This document shows positions 44,901-53,113 of a DNA stretch of 64,000 nt, piece after piece (position 1 is the stretch's first letter; each line of letters opens with the position of its first letter). Made by a program: the position numbers and the translations under genes. The notes beneath the pieces were generated by a model, which did not search any database, was not told the DNA's origin, and worked only from the letters and a program-made list of their open reading frames with translations. Source of the DNA: Rhizobium leguminosarum (lineage in GTDB: Bacteria; Pseudomonadota; Alphaproteobacteria; Rhizobiales; Rhizobiaceae); contig NZ_JAGIOR010000001.1 of NCBI RefSeq assembly GCF_017876795.1, positions 4,924,501 through 4,988,500 on the forward strand, written 5' to 3'.

Positions 44901-45701
44901 GAGATCGGCGCGCGTTATTCGGACGGCCGCAACGGCATCGCCGTCGATCAGAAGCAGGCCGCAGGCTGGTACCAGCTTTCGGCCGACAAGGGCTTTGCGC
45001 CGGCGCAGTACCGGCTCGGCAGCATGTACGAGAAGGGCAACGGCGTCGAACGCGACATCGCGAAGGCCAAGGGCTTCTACGAGCAGGCGGCAAACCAGGG
45101 CAATGCCAGCGCCATGCACAATCTCGCCGTGCTCTACGCTTCCGGCGCGCTCGGCCAGCAGGACTATGCGACGGCCGCCTCGTGGTTCACCAAGGCCGCC
45201 AACCTCGGCATCACCGACAGCCAGTTCAACCTGGCGATCCTTTGCGCGAGGGGCAACGGGGTTCCGGCGGATATCGAAGAATCCTACAAATGGTTTTCGA
45301 TCGCCGCCAAGGCCGGCGACAAGGACGCGGCGCAGAAACGCGACGAAGTGGCCAAAGCCATGAAGCCGGACCAGCTCGAGCGGGCGCGCGCCAAGGCCGA
45401 TCTCTGGAAGCCGGAGCCGGTCGACCATCGCACCAACGCCATCGACATTCCCGACGAATGGGCCGGCACCGGCCTCAAGACGGCGACCGTCGACATGAAG
45501 AAGGCGATCCGCAATATCCAGGCGATCCTCAACAATAACGGTTTCGACGCCGGCTGGCCGGATGGCGAAATGGGCGCAAAGACCGTGACCGCGATCAAAA
45601 ACTTCCAGAAGTCCGTCGGCCAGGAGGCGGACGGCAAGGTGACCGACGCAACCGTCAAGGCACTGCTCGAACGCAACAAGCAGGTCAGCAAGGCGATTTA
45701 G
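41919..45701 (+). CDS. podJ: PodJ-like polar organelle development protein
   Basis: The protein has about 1260 residues from ATG 41919 (MNGSRSNPSRQSDRTSLDAL), taken as start because rhizobial homologues begin there by recall. A start at 41841 would add 26 residues. The long N-terminal cytoplasmic part is coiled coil (repeated RLDEI/LEGRLS heptads). A single transmembrane helix lies near 833-853 (PILLAVGAVLLAIMAF). The periplasmic part has a Pro/Ala-rich stretch, Sel1-like repeats at about 977-1150, and a C-terminal peptidoglycan-binding domain at about 1195-1255 (FDAGWPDGEMGAKTVTAIKN). PodJ localises to the new pole and organises division- and motility-related proteins. Confidence 0.87.
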   Translation: MNGSRSNPSRQSDRTSLDALNRTIEGLEARIEGLMGSGREQRPRTATAEREAYPASNAPRPARAPLEPRPDPLSEIRQRQRALEAGRERPYTREPAPQLREPLQRAAAPQPAPAFRAGDDTMTEIAQALVNLRHDLKRDISEGVTREMNALRAELREIKANAGDGGFADDMRADMGRLAQSITQLTGRSSGPEATGLREDFEELRSLMDGLAREDSLRHMENRWDGFESRLAALDTEGLQEELVSLAYRLDDIKRHIGGMGESPAVRALEDKLIAIATAMEQFGNMIQPHDRIMSEQFAAMDTRLDEISRAIAASGRAAATNDPALMQRLEGRLSALADQIDLMSHDAANRATPDDELAMRLEALTSRVEELTKAEATSRLDERLEHLSYLLERTHTTAQPDLTGALSDISRKIDALENGAVNDVLAQRLDGLARRIDEMADLQPAPVAAVDDGAFRRLEGRLSDIAARLEESTSAAPTDPHALKNLEDQIANLSALMNTPRESAAIPAEFDRRMGAIEDYMATSDEYIIEAARQAAEAVVDAYSRHGGPQGAVPAADMSALTALAEDLRHLEDISRDSEERTHKTFKALHETLVHIADRLDGMEERGGRVSAQMPVADVDFDVDPYALMVAEAEMDRTPAAALTAKASPVIRTAEVAAEPVAPAQANAMSGTSAIAIEAATRTQEAATHAPAKASLLASLGKRLLPGKKAESRATERPMIDPAPSIDPTDVVPTDAANELLEPGSGVPDVKKILERVRASQSAARGKPAAETDRADYIAAARRAAQAAAMEVDANPKQAAVKAEKKGASVDKAGKTDKSDKTGKTSAFSRYRRPILLAVGAVLLAIMAFPLARTLTSGESAPQAPAEVSALTGATENPPPVLPEPTPAQPDTGAAETAAPTAQTTPPAAEQAAPEATPPVAGDHLTDAAPLDGEGAATFAPAAPSGAAQETSGFVANTPAAASAPQSAITIPDTVQPKSLADAARSGDVLALFEIGARYSDGRNGIAVDQKQAAGWYQLSADKGFAPAQYRLGSMYEKGNGVERDIAKAKGFYEQAANQGNASAMHNLAVLYASGALGQQDYATAASWFTKAANLGITDSQFNLAILCARGNGVPADIEESYKWFSIAAKAGDKDAAQKRDEVAKAMKPDQLERARAKADLWKPEPVDHRTNAIDIPDEWAGTGLKTATVDMKKAIRNIQAILNNNGFDAGWPDGEMGAKTVTAIKNFQKSVGQEADGKVTDATVKALLERNKQVSKAI

Positions 45702-45743
45702 AACCTTTCCGTTCTTTTCGGGTGCGGAAATGGCCTATATCTC

Positions 45744-45767
45744 GTTTGCGCCAGCCCGGGCGCAAAC
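45744..45767 (+). terminator. Hairpin after podJ
   Basis: GTTTGCGCC and GGCGCAAAC pair perfectly around a 6-base loop, 42 bases after the podJ stop, with a TTTTT run at 45778-45782. The following GGAATTGC is a fragment of the RIME-like motif. Confidence 0.55.
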
Positions 45768-45969
45768 CGCACGGCAGTTTTTCTGGAATTGCCCTACAAA
45801 AGGCTTGGCGGCCTCAGACATTTTTCGTTTTTCCGCCGCCTGTCACGCAATCTGAAAAAAGCCGGATTATGCGGGACAGATCGATCGTCGCACCTGCCGA
45901 ATCGTGCGCATTCGAACGGGGTCGTGACAGAAACCGCCCGGCAGGGGCGGTCATCATTCGGGGTCGGCT

Positions 45970-46893
45970 GTGACAATCTATCTGCCCATCGCAGAATTGT
46001 CGGTGAACATCTTCATCATTCTCGGCATGGGGGCGGCCGTCGGATTCCTGTCTGGAATGTTCGGCGTCGGTGGCGGCTTTCTGATCACGCCGCTGCTGAT
46101 CTTCTACAATATCCCCCCAATCGTTGCGGTCGCAACCGGCGCCAACCAGGTGGTGGCGTCGTCGATCTCGGGTGCGATCACGCATTTCCGGCGCGGCACG
46201 CTCGACGTCAAGCTTGGCACTGTGCTTTTGGCCGGCGGTCTCTCGGGGGCGACGGTCGGCATCTGGATCTTCTCGCTGCTGCGCGCCATCGGCCAGCTCG
46301 ATCTGATCATTTCGCTGATGTATGTCATCTTCCTCGGCACGGTCGGCGGACTGATGCTGCTCGAAAGCATCAATGCCATGCGGCGGGCGGCGCGCAACGA
46401 GCCGCCGGCGCCACGCAAACCCGGCCACCAGCACTGGGTGCACAGACTGCCGCTGAAGGTGCGTTTCAAGAAATCGAAGGTCTTTCTCAGCGTCATTCCG
46501 ATCGTTGCGCTCGGCTTTGCGATCGGCATCCTCACCTCGATCATGGGTGTCGGCGGCGGCTTCATCATGGTGCCGGCAATGATCTATCTGTTGCGCATCC
46601 CAACCAATGTCGTTGTCGGCACCTCGTTGTTCCAGATCATTTTCGTGACCGCCTATACGACGGTCGTCCAGGCAGCGACGAACTTTTCCGTCGATATCGT
46701 GCTCGCCTTCATCCTGATGGTCGCAGGTGTCATCGGCGCGCAATACGGCGTGCGCGTCGGCCAGAAGCTGCGCGGCGAGCAGCTGCGCGCCCTGCTCGGC
46801 CTGCTGGTGCTCGCCGTTGGCGTGCGTCTGGCGATCGCGCTGGTGGTGACGCCGGCCGACATCTATTCGGTGGTGATGGGAGCGGGCAACTGA
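45970..46893 (+). CDS. TauE/SafE-family anion permease
   Basis: The protein has 307 residues with GTG start at 45970. It has two repeats of about four helices each, carrying the family glycine motifs (FLSGMFGVGGGFLITP and SIMGVGGGFIMVP) around a cytoplasmic loop near 130-165. The family exports or takes up sulfite, sulfonates or organic anions. Its stop overlaps the start of the TIGR02186 gene by the ATGA arrangement, so they are translationally coupled. Confidence 0.87.
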   Translation: MTIYLPIAELSVNIFIILGMGAAVGFLSGMFGVGGGFLITPLLIFYNIPPIVAVATGANQVVASSISGAITHFRRGTLDVKLGTVLLAGGLSGATVGIWIFSLLRAIGQLDLIISLMYVIFLGTVGGLMLLESINAMRRAARNEPPAPRKPGHQHWVHRLPLKVRFKKSKVFLSVIPIVALGFAIGILTSIMGVGGGFIMVPAMIYLLRIPTNVVVGTSLFQIIFVTAYTTVVQAATNFSVDIVLAFILMVAGVIGAQYGVRVGQKLRGEQLRALLGLLVLAVGVRLAIALVVTPADIYSVVMGAGN

Positions 46894-47693
46894 TGCGCCT
46901 GCTTGCCGCCGCCATCGCACTTCTTTGTCTGCTGCCGGCGGCTGCCGGGGCGCAATGGCTGCCTGGGCAGGCAACCGAAGCAGTGCGTGAAGGGCTGGAA
47001 ATCGGCACGTCGACCAGCGAAATCGCCATCACCTCGGATTTCCACGGCGCCGACCTGACGATCTTCGGGGCGCTCTCGAACACCGACCAGCTGCTGCTCG
47101 CCATCGGCCAATATGACGTGGTCGTGGTGTTGGAGGGCCCGCGCCAGGATGCGACGGTGCGCAAGAAGGAGCGCGTCTTCGGCATCTGGGTCAATACACG
47201 CTCGATGACCTTCGAGGCGGTGCCGCACTCCTATTCGATGTCGAGTTCGCGGATGATCGACGACCTGACGACGCCGCTCGAGCTGACCGATCAGGGGATC
47301 GGCATCGATCACATTCCGCTGACGCCGGTCGGCTTTGTCGGCGATGGCAGCAATCTCGGCGAATTCCGCGATGCCTTCCGGCGGCTGCAGCAGGGCGGCG
47401 GGTTCTACGACCGCAATCCGAGCGGCGTGCGCTTCGTTTCCTCCAACCTCTTCAAGGCGAGCCTGCGCCTGCCGGCAAACATTCCGAACGGCGTCCACAC
47501 GGTGCGTGCCTATCTGTTCAAGAGCGGCAATCTTATCACCCAGGAATCGCTGCCGCTGCGCGTCATCAAGACCGGCATCGAGCAGACGATCACCGACGCC
47601 GCGCATGGCCAGCCGATCCTCTATGGCTTTGCGTCCGTGGCTCTCGCCGTCATCACCGGCTGGGGCGCCAGCCTGATCTTCCGCAAGGACTGA
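46893..47693 (+). CDS. TIGR02186-family membrane-anchored periplasmic protein
   Basis: The protein has 266 residues. A signal peptide (MRLLAAAIALLCLLPAAAGA) is followed by a periplasmic domain (ISTEIAITSD-like start, GADLTIFGAL, YDVVVVLEGPR) and a C-terminal transmembrane helix (ILYGFASVALAVITGWGASL). The family is conserved directly downstream of TauE-type permeases in alphaproteobacteria, suggesting a partner subunit. Its start lies inside the permease stop (ATGA). Confidence 0.85.
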   Translation: MRLLAAAIALLCLLPAAAGAQWLPGQATEAVREGLEIGTSTSEIAITSDFHGADLTIFGALSNTDQLLLAIGQYDVVVVLEGPRQDATVRKKERVFGIWVNTRSMTFEAVPHSYSMSSSRMIDDLTTPLELTDQGIGIDHIPLTPVGFVGDGSNLGEFRDAFRRLQQGGGFYDRNPSGVRFVSSNLFKASLRLPANIPNGVHTVRAYLFKSGNLITQESLPLRVIKTGIEQTITDAAHGQPILYGFASVALAVITGWGASLIFRKD

Positions 47694-47825
47694 TCCGCCG
47701 CAAGGCGCAGCATCACGCGAATTTCTTCCTTGTCATGGCAGGCGGTCAAGGCGTAGCGGCGACGGGCACCCGAAGAAGTTCGTATTCGACTAAAAACCGG
47801 TCCTTAACATTTACGAGTTAGTAAT

Positions 47826-47841
47826 CTCTCGGAAACGAGAG
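47826..47841 (+). promoter_or_regulatory. Hairpin covering the ribosome-binding site of the transglycosylase gene
   Basis: CTCTCG and CGAGAG pair around a GAAA tetraloop. The 3' arm plus the next G is the likely Shine-Dalgarno site (GAGAGG), 8 bases before ATG 47850. Folding would hide the site, so translation may depend on temperature or a trans factor. Confidence 0.4.
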
Positions 47842-47849
47842 GTTTTGTC

Positions 47850-48431
47850 ATGCGTACTCGCATCGTTCTGACCGCCGTGGGTCTCGCGCTGCTTGCCGGC
47901 TGCGCGACGGCACCGAAGCAGACGAGGAACATCTGTGCCGTCTTCGACGAGCGCGACGGGCTCTTCTCCAGCTGGCAAAGAGCGGCCGAGCGGGCGGAGA
48001 AGAAATACGGTGTGCCGGTGCCGATCCTGATGGCGACGATGTATACCGAATCCGGCTTCCAGCCCTATGCCCGGCCGCCGCGTACCAAGCTGTTCGGCTT
48101 CATTCCCTGGACCCGGCCCTCGACCGCCTATGGTTATTCGCAGGCGCTCGACGGGACATGGGATCACTATCAGTCGCAGACCGGGAACTGGACAGCGCGG
48201 CGGGCAAACTTCGCCGACGCCATCGATTTCATCGGCTGGTATCACGCCCAGAACAGCGCGGAGACCGGCATTCCGCTGAACGACGCCTATAATCTCTATC
48301 TCGCCTATTATTCCGGCCCGACGGGGTACAAACGCGGTGACTGGCGCTCGAACGGACAATTGCAGCAGACGGCGCAGAAGTTCGCGCGGATGGCCGGGAC
48401 GTATCAGCGGCAGTTGCAGGAGTGTGATTGA
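47850..48431 (+). CDS. Lytic transglycosylase (SLT-fold) lipoprotein
   Basis: This 193-residue protein has a lipoprotein signal (MRTRIVLTAVGLALLAGC, lipobox LAGC, Cys18). The lysozyme-like domain has the catalytic Glu in MATMYTESGFQPYARP and the supporting motifs YGYSQALDGTWDHYQ and AYNLYLAYYSGPTGY. It would cleave peptidoglycan glycan strands from the periplasmic side of a membrane. The length and motifs match a rhizobial SLT lipoprotein group. Confidence 0.87.
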   Translation: MRTRIVLTAVGLALLAGCATAPKQTRNICAVFDERDGLFSSWQRAAERAEKKYGVPVPILMATMYTESGFQPYARPPRTKLFGFIPWTRPSTAYGYSQALDGTWDHYQSQTGNWTARRANFADAIDFIGWYHAQNSAETGIPLNDAYNLYLAYYSGPTGYKRGDWRSNGQLQQTAQKFARMAGTYQRQLQECD

Positions 48432-48438
48432 AAATAAT

Positions 48439-48465
48439 AGAGGGGGTGCCGTGTAAGCCCCCTCT
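48439..48465. terminator. Bidirectional terminator between convergent genes
   Basis: AGAGGGGG and CCCCCTCT form an 8-bp GC-rich stem, 8 bases after the transglycosylase stop and 27 before the phosphoesterase stop. On the minus strand it is followed by ATTATTTTC. Confidence 0.65.
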
Positions 48466-48491
48466 TGCCTGCCGGCCTGGAATAGCAATTG

Positions 48492-49235
48492 CTACCCTCG
48501 CAAATTCCCGTATCTGACCGAATAGATCCGATCCCGCCCCAGCAGATGCGCCATCAGCGACGATGTGTCGAACAGGCCCTTCATCGCCTGATGGCCGAGA
48601 TCCAGACCGCCGCTCATGACGCCGAAGGCGGGCATCAGGAGGCGGGCGCCGTCGGTGGCAAAACAGGGGCGGCGGATGGATTTTTCGCGGCGGCGCACGG
48701 TTGCCGACGGGTGCAGGTGGCCGGCGATTTCGCCGCTCTGCAAGCCGCTCCGCGGCTCGTGGCGGAAGGTCAGGCCGGCATACCGCATCTCGTCGACCGA
48801 GGCGCCGGGCAGATCGACGACGCCGTCGGGATCATGATTGCCATTGACCCAGATCCATTCGCGGCCGCGGGCCATGGCGACGATCAGCGCCCGGAAATTC
48901 TCCGGCAGATGCGCCGAACCGATGCGGTCGTGGAAATTGTCGCCGAGCGAGACGACGACCTTCGGATCATAGCGAGAAATGACGGCGGCAAGCACGGTCA
49001 GTGTCGCCAGCGTATCATAAGGCGGCAGCATCATGCCGCGGCGGGCGAAGGCTGCGCCTTTTTCCAGATGCAGGTCGGAGACAACGAGCAGGCCGGCATC
49101 CGGCAGATAAAGCGCGCCGAGCGGATCGCAGACGGCGGCAATGCCATGGACCGATGTCTCGATCCCCGGCATCGCGGTCTGTCCCGATATGTCGCGCGCA
49201 AGCGCCAGGCGGTTGATCACGGTCAATATTCCCAA
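48492..49235 (-). CDS. pdeM: Ligase-associated DNA damage response metallophosphoesterase
   Basis: The 247-residue calcineurin-like phosphoesterase has the metal motifs VVSDLHLEKG, SLGDNFHDR, NGNHD and GHLHP. It matches the PdeM group encoded with the Lhr-like helicase and an ATP-dependent DNA ligase in DNA-damage operons. Here the helicase gene ends 7 bases upstream, so the two are co-transcribed; ligase and exonuclease genes are not in view. ATG 49235 is the most upstream start; a later Met at residue 22 is possible. Confidence 0.88.
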   Translation of the reverse strand: MGILTVINRLALARDISGQTAMPGIETSVHGIAAVCDPLGALYLPDAGLLVVSDLHLEKGAAFARRGMMLPPYDTLATLTVLAAVISRYDPKVVVSLGDNFHDRIGSAHLPENFRALIVAMARGREWIWVNGNHDPDGVVDLPGASVDEMRYAGLTFRHEPRSGLQSGEIAGHLHPSATVRRREKSIRRPCFATDGARLLMPAFGVMSGGLDLGHQAMKGLFDTSSLMAHLLGRDRIYSVRYGNLRG

Positions 49236-49242
49236 ACAAGTC

Positions 49243-51768
49243 TCAAGCCAGCGCTTCGGCGATCAGATCGTCGGCCGCTTCGGCGAGCAGCGCATCATGG
49301 GCCTCGCCCGGCACCGCTTCGCGGCCGATTTCCAGCATCACCGGCACGGCGAGCGGGGAAATATGGTCGAGAGCGCGGTGGGTGATGTGGCCGCTGATTC
49401 GCCTCAGCATATCGCCAAGACGGCCAATATCCAAAAGTCCCGTCGCCGCATCCTGCCGCGTCGCCTGCAGCAGGATGTGATCCGGCTCGTGGCTGCGCAG
49501 CACGTCGTAGATCAGATCGGCCGAGACGGTGATCTGGCGGCCGCTCTTTTCCTTGCCCGGATGACGGCGCTCGATCAAGCCTGCAATCACGGCGCAATTG
49601 CGGAAGGTGCGCTTCAACAGGAAGGATTCGTCGAGCCAGGCTTCGAGATCGTCGCCAAGCATATCCTCATCGAAGAGGTCGGAGAGGCTGAGCCTGCCAT
49701 TGCCGATCATCAGCCCGATATCCTCGAGGCCCCAGACGGCCAGCGAATAATCGGTGGCAACGAAGCCGAGTGGCTTGGCGCCGGCCCGCTCCAGCCGGCG
49801 GGTGAGCAGCATGCCGAGCGTCTGGTGGGCGAGACGGCCTTCGAAGGGATAGGCGACCATATAACCGCGGCTGCCGCGCGGGAAGGTTTCGATCAGGAAC
49901 TCGTCGCGCTTCGGCAGCATCGACTTGTCGTTCTGCAGCGACAGCCAGTCGCGCACCTGATCCGGCAGGTGGCGCCAGCGGTCGGGATCGGCGATCATCG
50001 CCCGCACCTGTTCGGCGAGATAGGTCGACAGCGGAAACTTGCCGCCATTGTAGGAGGGGATCTTCGGATCGAGCGAAAAGGCCTGCGATGCCAGGCATTC
50101 GTTTTCGCGAATGCCCTCGAAGCGCAGCACCTTGCCGGAGAAGACGAAAGTATCGCCCGGCGACAATTGCTCGAGGAAATATTCCTCGACCTTTCCAAGC
50201 GTGGCGCCGCCGCGGCCGATCCTGCCGCCCTCGCCGCGCTTGACCATGCGGATATTCAGCATCGGGCTTTCGACGATGGTGCCGAGATTGAGGCGGTATT
50301 GCTGGGCGACGGCAGGATTGGAAACGCGCCAGCGGCCCTCCTTGGTCTTGCGGATGCGGGCATAACGCTCGTAGGTCCGGAGCGCATAACCGCCGGTCGC
50401 GACGAAATCGACGATGCGCTCGAAGGTTTCCCAGGTCAGATCGGCATAGGGCGAGGCGCTGATGATCTCATCGTAGAGTTCCAGCATGTCGAAAGGTTCG
50501 GCGCAGGCCATGCCGAGCACGTGCTGGGCGAGCACGTCGAGCGCGCCGCGGCCGACCGGCGGGGTGTCCTGGGCACCGATATAATTGGCGTCGAGGGCCG
50601 CCTGACACTCCATCACCTCGAAACGGTTGGCCGGCACCAGGATCGCCTTCGACGGCTCGTCCATGCGGTGATTGGCGCGGCCGATGCGCTGGGCAAGCCG
50701 CGAGGCGCCCTTCGGCGCGCCGACATGGACGACGAGATCGACATCGCCCCAGTCGATGCCGAGATCGAGGGTGGAGGTGGCGACGACGGCGCGCAGCCGG
50801 TTTTCGGCCATCGCCGCCTCGACCTTGCGGCGCTGGGCGACATCGAGCGAGCCGTGATGGAGAGCGATCGGCAGATTGTCGTCATTGATCGTCCAGAGCG
50901 CCTGGAACAGCATTTCCGCCTGGCTGCGGGTGTTGACGAACAGCAGCGTCGTTTTGTGTTCGACGAGCTTGTTGTAGACGTCGGGAATGGCATAGCGGGC
51001 GGAATGGCCGGCCCAGGGAATGCGCTCTTCGGTCGACAGGATCGAGATATCCGGCTTGGCGCCGCCTTCGACGACGACGAGACCGGCATGATGTTCTCTG
51101 CCCTCCTGCCCGGTGCCCTCCTGTTGGGCAACCAGCCATTTCTGCAGATCCATCGGCTCGGCGACGGTCGCCGACAGGCCGATGGTCTGGAGGCCGGGGG
51201 CAAGGCGGCGCAGGCGGGCAAGGCCGAGCGACAGCATATGGCCGCGCTTGGAGGTGACGAGCGAATGCAACTCGTCGAGCACGACATATTTCAGGTCCTT
51301 GAAGAAGCGCTCGGCCTCGCGGTTGGCGAGAAGCAGGGCGACCTGTTCCGGCGTCGTCAGCAGAATATCCGGCGGGTTGAGCTTCTGGCGCTGGCGCTTG
51401 GCATTGGGCGTATCGCCGGTGCGGTTTTCGACGGTGACCGGCAGGCCCATCTCCTCGACCGGCTTCATCAGGTTGCGCTCGATATCGATGGCAAGCGCCT
51501 TCAGCGGCGAGACATAGAGCGTGTGGATACCGGTGAAGGCGGAGCCGGGCGGGATCCTGCCGCGGCGGGTGAGATCGGTAAGCGACGGCAGAAAGCCGGC
51601 AAGCGTCTTGCCGGCGCCCGTGGGCGCAATCAGCAGCGTGCTTTCACCGGCCTCGGCGCGGGCAAGCAGCTCCAACTGATGGGTGCGCGGCCGCCAGCCT
51701 TTTTCCGCAAACCAGCGGGTAAAGGCGGCAGGCAGCAAAGCGCGGGCTTGGGCATCGATCTGGTTCAC
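49243..51768 (-). CDS. Ligase-associated DNA damage response DEXH-box helicase (Lhr-like)
   Basis: The 841-residue superfamily 2 helicase has Walker A LIAPTGAGKTLAGFLPSL (about 45-62), the DEXH box VVLDELHSL, motif III GLSATVAEP, and motif VI RIGRANHRMDEPSKA. The C-terminal third is the Lhr-type winged-helix/DUF region. It is predicted to remodel DNA or RNA-DNA hybrids during repair with the adjacent phosphoesterase. Length agrees with this helicase group. Confidence 0.9.
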   Translation of the reverse strand: MNQIDAQARALLPAAFTRWFAEKGWRPRTHQLELLARAEAGESTLLIAPTGAGKTLAGFLPSLTDLTRRGRIPPGSAFTGIHTLYVSPLKALAIDIERNLMKPVEEMGLPVTVENRTGDTPNAKRQRQKLNPPDILLTTPEQVALLLANREAERFFKDLKYVVLDELHSLVTSKRGHMLSLGLARLRRLAPGLQTIGLSATVAEPMDLQKWLVAQQEGTGQEGREHHAGLVVVEGGAKPDISILSTEERIPWAGHSARYAIPDVYNKLVEHKTTLLFVNTRSQAEMLFQALWTINDDNLPIALHHGSLDVAQRRKVEAAMAENRLRAVVATSTLDLGIDWGDVDLVVHVGAPKGASRLAQRIGRANHRMDEPSKAILVPANRFEVMECQAALDANYIGAQDTPPVGRGALDVLAQHVLGMACAEPFDMLELYDEIISASPYADLTWETFERIVDFVATGGYALRTYERYARIRKTKEGRWRVSNPAVAQQYRLNLGTIVESPMLNIRMVKRGEGGRIGRGGATLGKVEEYFLEQLSPGDTFVFSGKVLRFEGIRENECLASQAFSLDPKIPSYNGGKFPLSTYLAEQVRAMIADPDRWRHLPDQVRDWLSLQNDKSMLPKRDEFLIETFPRGSRGYMVAYPFEGRLAHQTLGMLLTRRLERAGAKPLGFVATDYSLAVWGLEDIGLMIGNGRLSLSDLFDEDMLGDDLEAWLDESFLLKRTFRNCAVIAGLIERRHPGKEKSGRQITVSADLIYDVLRSHEPDHILLQATRQDAATGLLDIGRLGDMLRRISGHITHRALDHISPLAVPVMLEIGREAVPGEAHDALLAEAADDLIAEALA

Positions 51769-51816
51769 GCCCTGAAACTAGTGAAATCCTGAGGAAAAAA
51801 GAAGAGCGGCGGCCTT

Positions 51817-52449
51817 TCACATGGCGATATAGCGGTCTTTGCGGTGGTTGATGGCAATCGTGAGGTTGAGCACGACCGCGCCGAGCACGGAGCAGGCGAT
51901 GATGAAGGGGCTGGCGACGAAGAAAGAGAGCGCCAGGATGATGCCGTCGAAGCCGAGCTGGACGAAGCCGGCGCGCCAGCCGAAACGATCCTGAATGTAG
52001 AGGGCGAGAATGCCGATGCCGCCGAGGCTGGCGCGGTGGCGGAAGAGCGCCAGCATGCCGGCGCCGATGACAAGACCGCCGAAGAGCGCCCCGGCGAAAG
52101 GATTGACATGGGCAATGCCGATGAAATCCGGGACGAATTCGGACAGGACCGATGTCAGGGCGATGGCTGCAAAGGTCTTGATGGTGAAGGCAAGACCCAG
52201 GCGGCGAAAGGCCAGATAATAGAAGGGCAGGTTCACCGCGAAGAAACAAAGGCCGAAGCTGATCCCGGTCGCATAATGGGCGAGGAAGGCAAGACCCGCC
52301 GTGCCGCCGGCCAGCAGCCCCGCGCCGGAGAGAAGTGAGACGCCAAGCACGGCGAGCATGCTGCCGGCGACGATGCCCTGGGCGTCGTCGAACGGCGAGT
52401 GGCGATCGGCGCTGGAATTCAGAAGGCCTGCGAAGGCGTTGGATGCCAT
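51817..52449 (-). CDS. YitT-family membrane protein, paralogue 1
   Basis: The protein has 210 residues from ATG 52449. Five to six transmembrane helices carry the DUF161/YitT signature (GLLAGGTAGLAFLAHYATGISFGL, FRHRASLGGIGILALYIQDRF). Its role is unknown; relatives are predicted transporters. A clear paralogue is at 59783-60421 in the same orientation, and the two bracket the insertion-sequence cluster. It precedes the Lhr-like gene on the strand by 48 bases. Confidence 0.82.
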   Translation of the reverse strand: MASNAFAGLLNSSADRHSPFDDAQGIVAGSMLAVLGVSLLSGAGLLAGGTAGLAFLAHYATGISFGLCFFAVNLPFYYLAFRRLGLAFTIKTFAAIALTSVLSEFVPDFIGIAHVNPFAGALFGGLVIGAGMLALFRHRASLGGIGILALYIQDRFGWRAGFVQLGFDGIILALSFFVASPFIIACSVLGAVVLNLTIAINHRKDRYIAM

Positions 52450-52513
52450 GATGTTCCCCTGTCGGCTTTCTCCGTTTCTATCCGGCGCCGGGATAAACGC
52501 AAGCAGCGCCCTG

Positions 52514-52552
52514 TTGACAACCGGCATAATCGTGGATATATTTTATCCACGA
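52514..52552 (+). promoter_or_regulatory. Promoter and operator of the Rrf2-family gene
   Basis: TTGACA (52514-52519) and TATATT (52537-52542) are separated by 17 bases, a near-consensus sigma-70 promoter. A palindrome with 9-bp arms TCGTGGATA (52530-52538) and TATCCACGA (52544-52552) covers the -10 box. Its position implies repression of the Rrf2 gene, most simply by its own product. Confidence 0.75.
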
Positions 52553-52569
52553 CTTAGGGAGATGCCTCG

Positions 52570-53070
52570 ATGAAGATGAGCGATGGGGTCGAGCAGGCCA
52601 TTCACAGCGTCGCGATGCTTGCCGGCCTCTCCGAAGGCGGCGTGCTTTCGGCCGCAGCACTGGCGGAGTTCCACGGCGTCTCGACGAGCTATCTGCTGAA
52701 ACATCTGCAGGCGCTGTCGGGCGCCGGCATCCTCAATACCGTGCCGGGGCCGAAGGGCGGGTATAGGCTGGCGAAGGCGGCCGAGGAGATCTCGCTGCTC
52801 GACATCCTGCTTGCAGTCGAGGGACCGGCGCCGGCTTTCCGCTGCGCCGAAATCCGCCAGCGCGGGCCGAACCCGGTTGCCGATCGTTTCTTCGCCACGC
52901 CCTGCAACATCAGCGCGGCGATGCTCAAAGCCGAACGGGTCTATCGCGCCGAACTTGCCAAGACCAGCATTGCCGACCTCGGCATCGAATTGACCGCTCT
53001 CGACGACGGATCGATCGCAGCCCGAGGCTGCGCCTTCCTGGAAATCCACGAACGCAAGACGGCTCGCTGA
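52570..53070 (+). CDS. Rrf2-family transcriptional regulator
   Basis: The 166-residue protein has an N-terminal winged helix (SAAALAEFHGVSTSYLLKHLQ, wing PGPKGGYRLAKA), about residues 1-75, and a dimerisation helix. Three cysteines (FRCAEI, TPCNIS, RGCAF) lie in the C-terminal half, where Rrf2 proteins may bind an iron-sulfur cluster or sense redox; the exact ligand spacing differs from IscR. GGGA precedes ATG 52570. A strong palindrome overlaps its promoter. The gene's original neighbour has been displaced by insertion sequences. Confidence 0.87.
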   Translation: MKMSDGVEQAIHSVAMLAGLSEGGVLSAAALAEFHGVSTSYLLKHLQALSGAGILNTVPGPKGGYRLAKAAEEISLLDILLAVEGPAPAFRCAEIRQRGPNPVADRFFATPCNISAAMLKAERVYRAELAKTSIADLGIELTALDDGSIAARGCAFLEIHERKTAR

Positions 53071-53090
53071 GCCATAACCAAGGAGGTGGC

Positions 53091-53113
53091 ATGAAAGAGG
53101 CCGCGGCCGTTGA
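53091..53113 (+). pseudogene. Start of a short frame split by the IS5-type insertion
   Basis: AAGGAGGTGGC is an excellent ribosome-binding site for ATG 53091, which begins MKEAAAVE before the IS junction. Removing the IS and one TGA copy lets the frame continue as ERTDH and stop, giving only 12 codons. It may be a leader peptide or the broken start of a lost gene. Confidence 0.35.

Noticed and set aside
43053..45428. 791-residue open frame antisense to podJ
   Set aside because: Same antisense artefact; composition is low complexity and no ribosome-binding site supports it.
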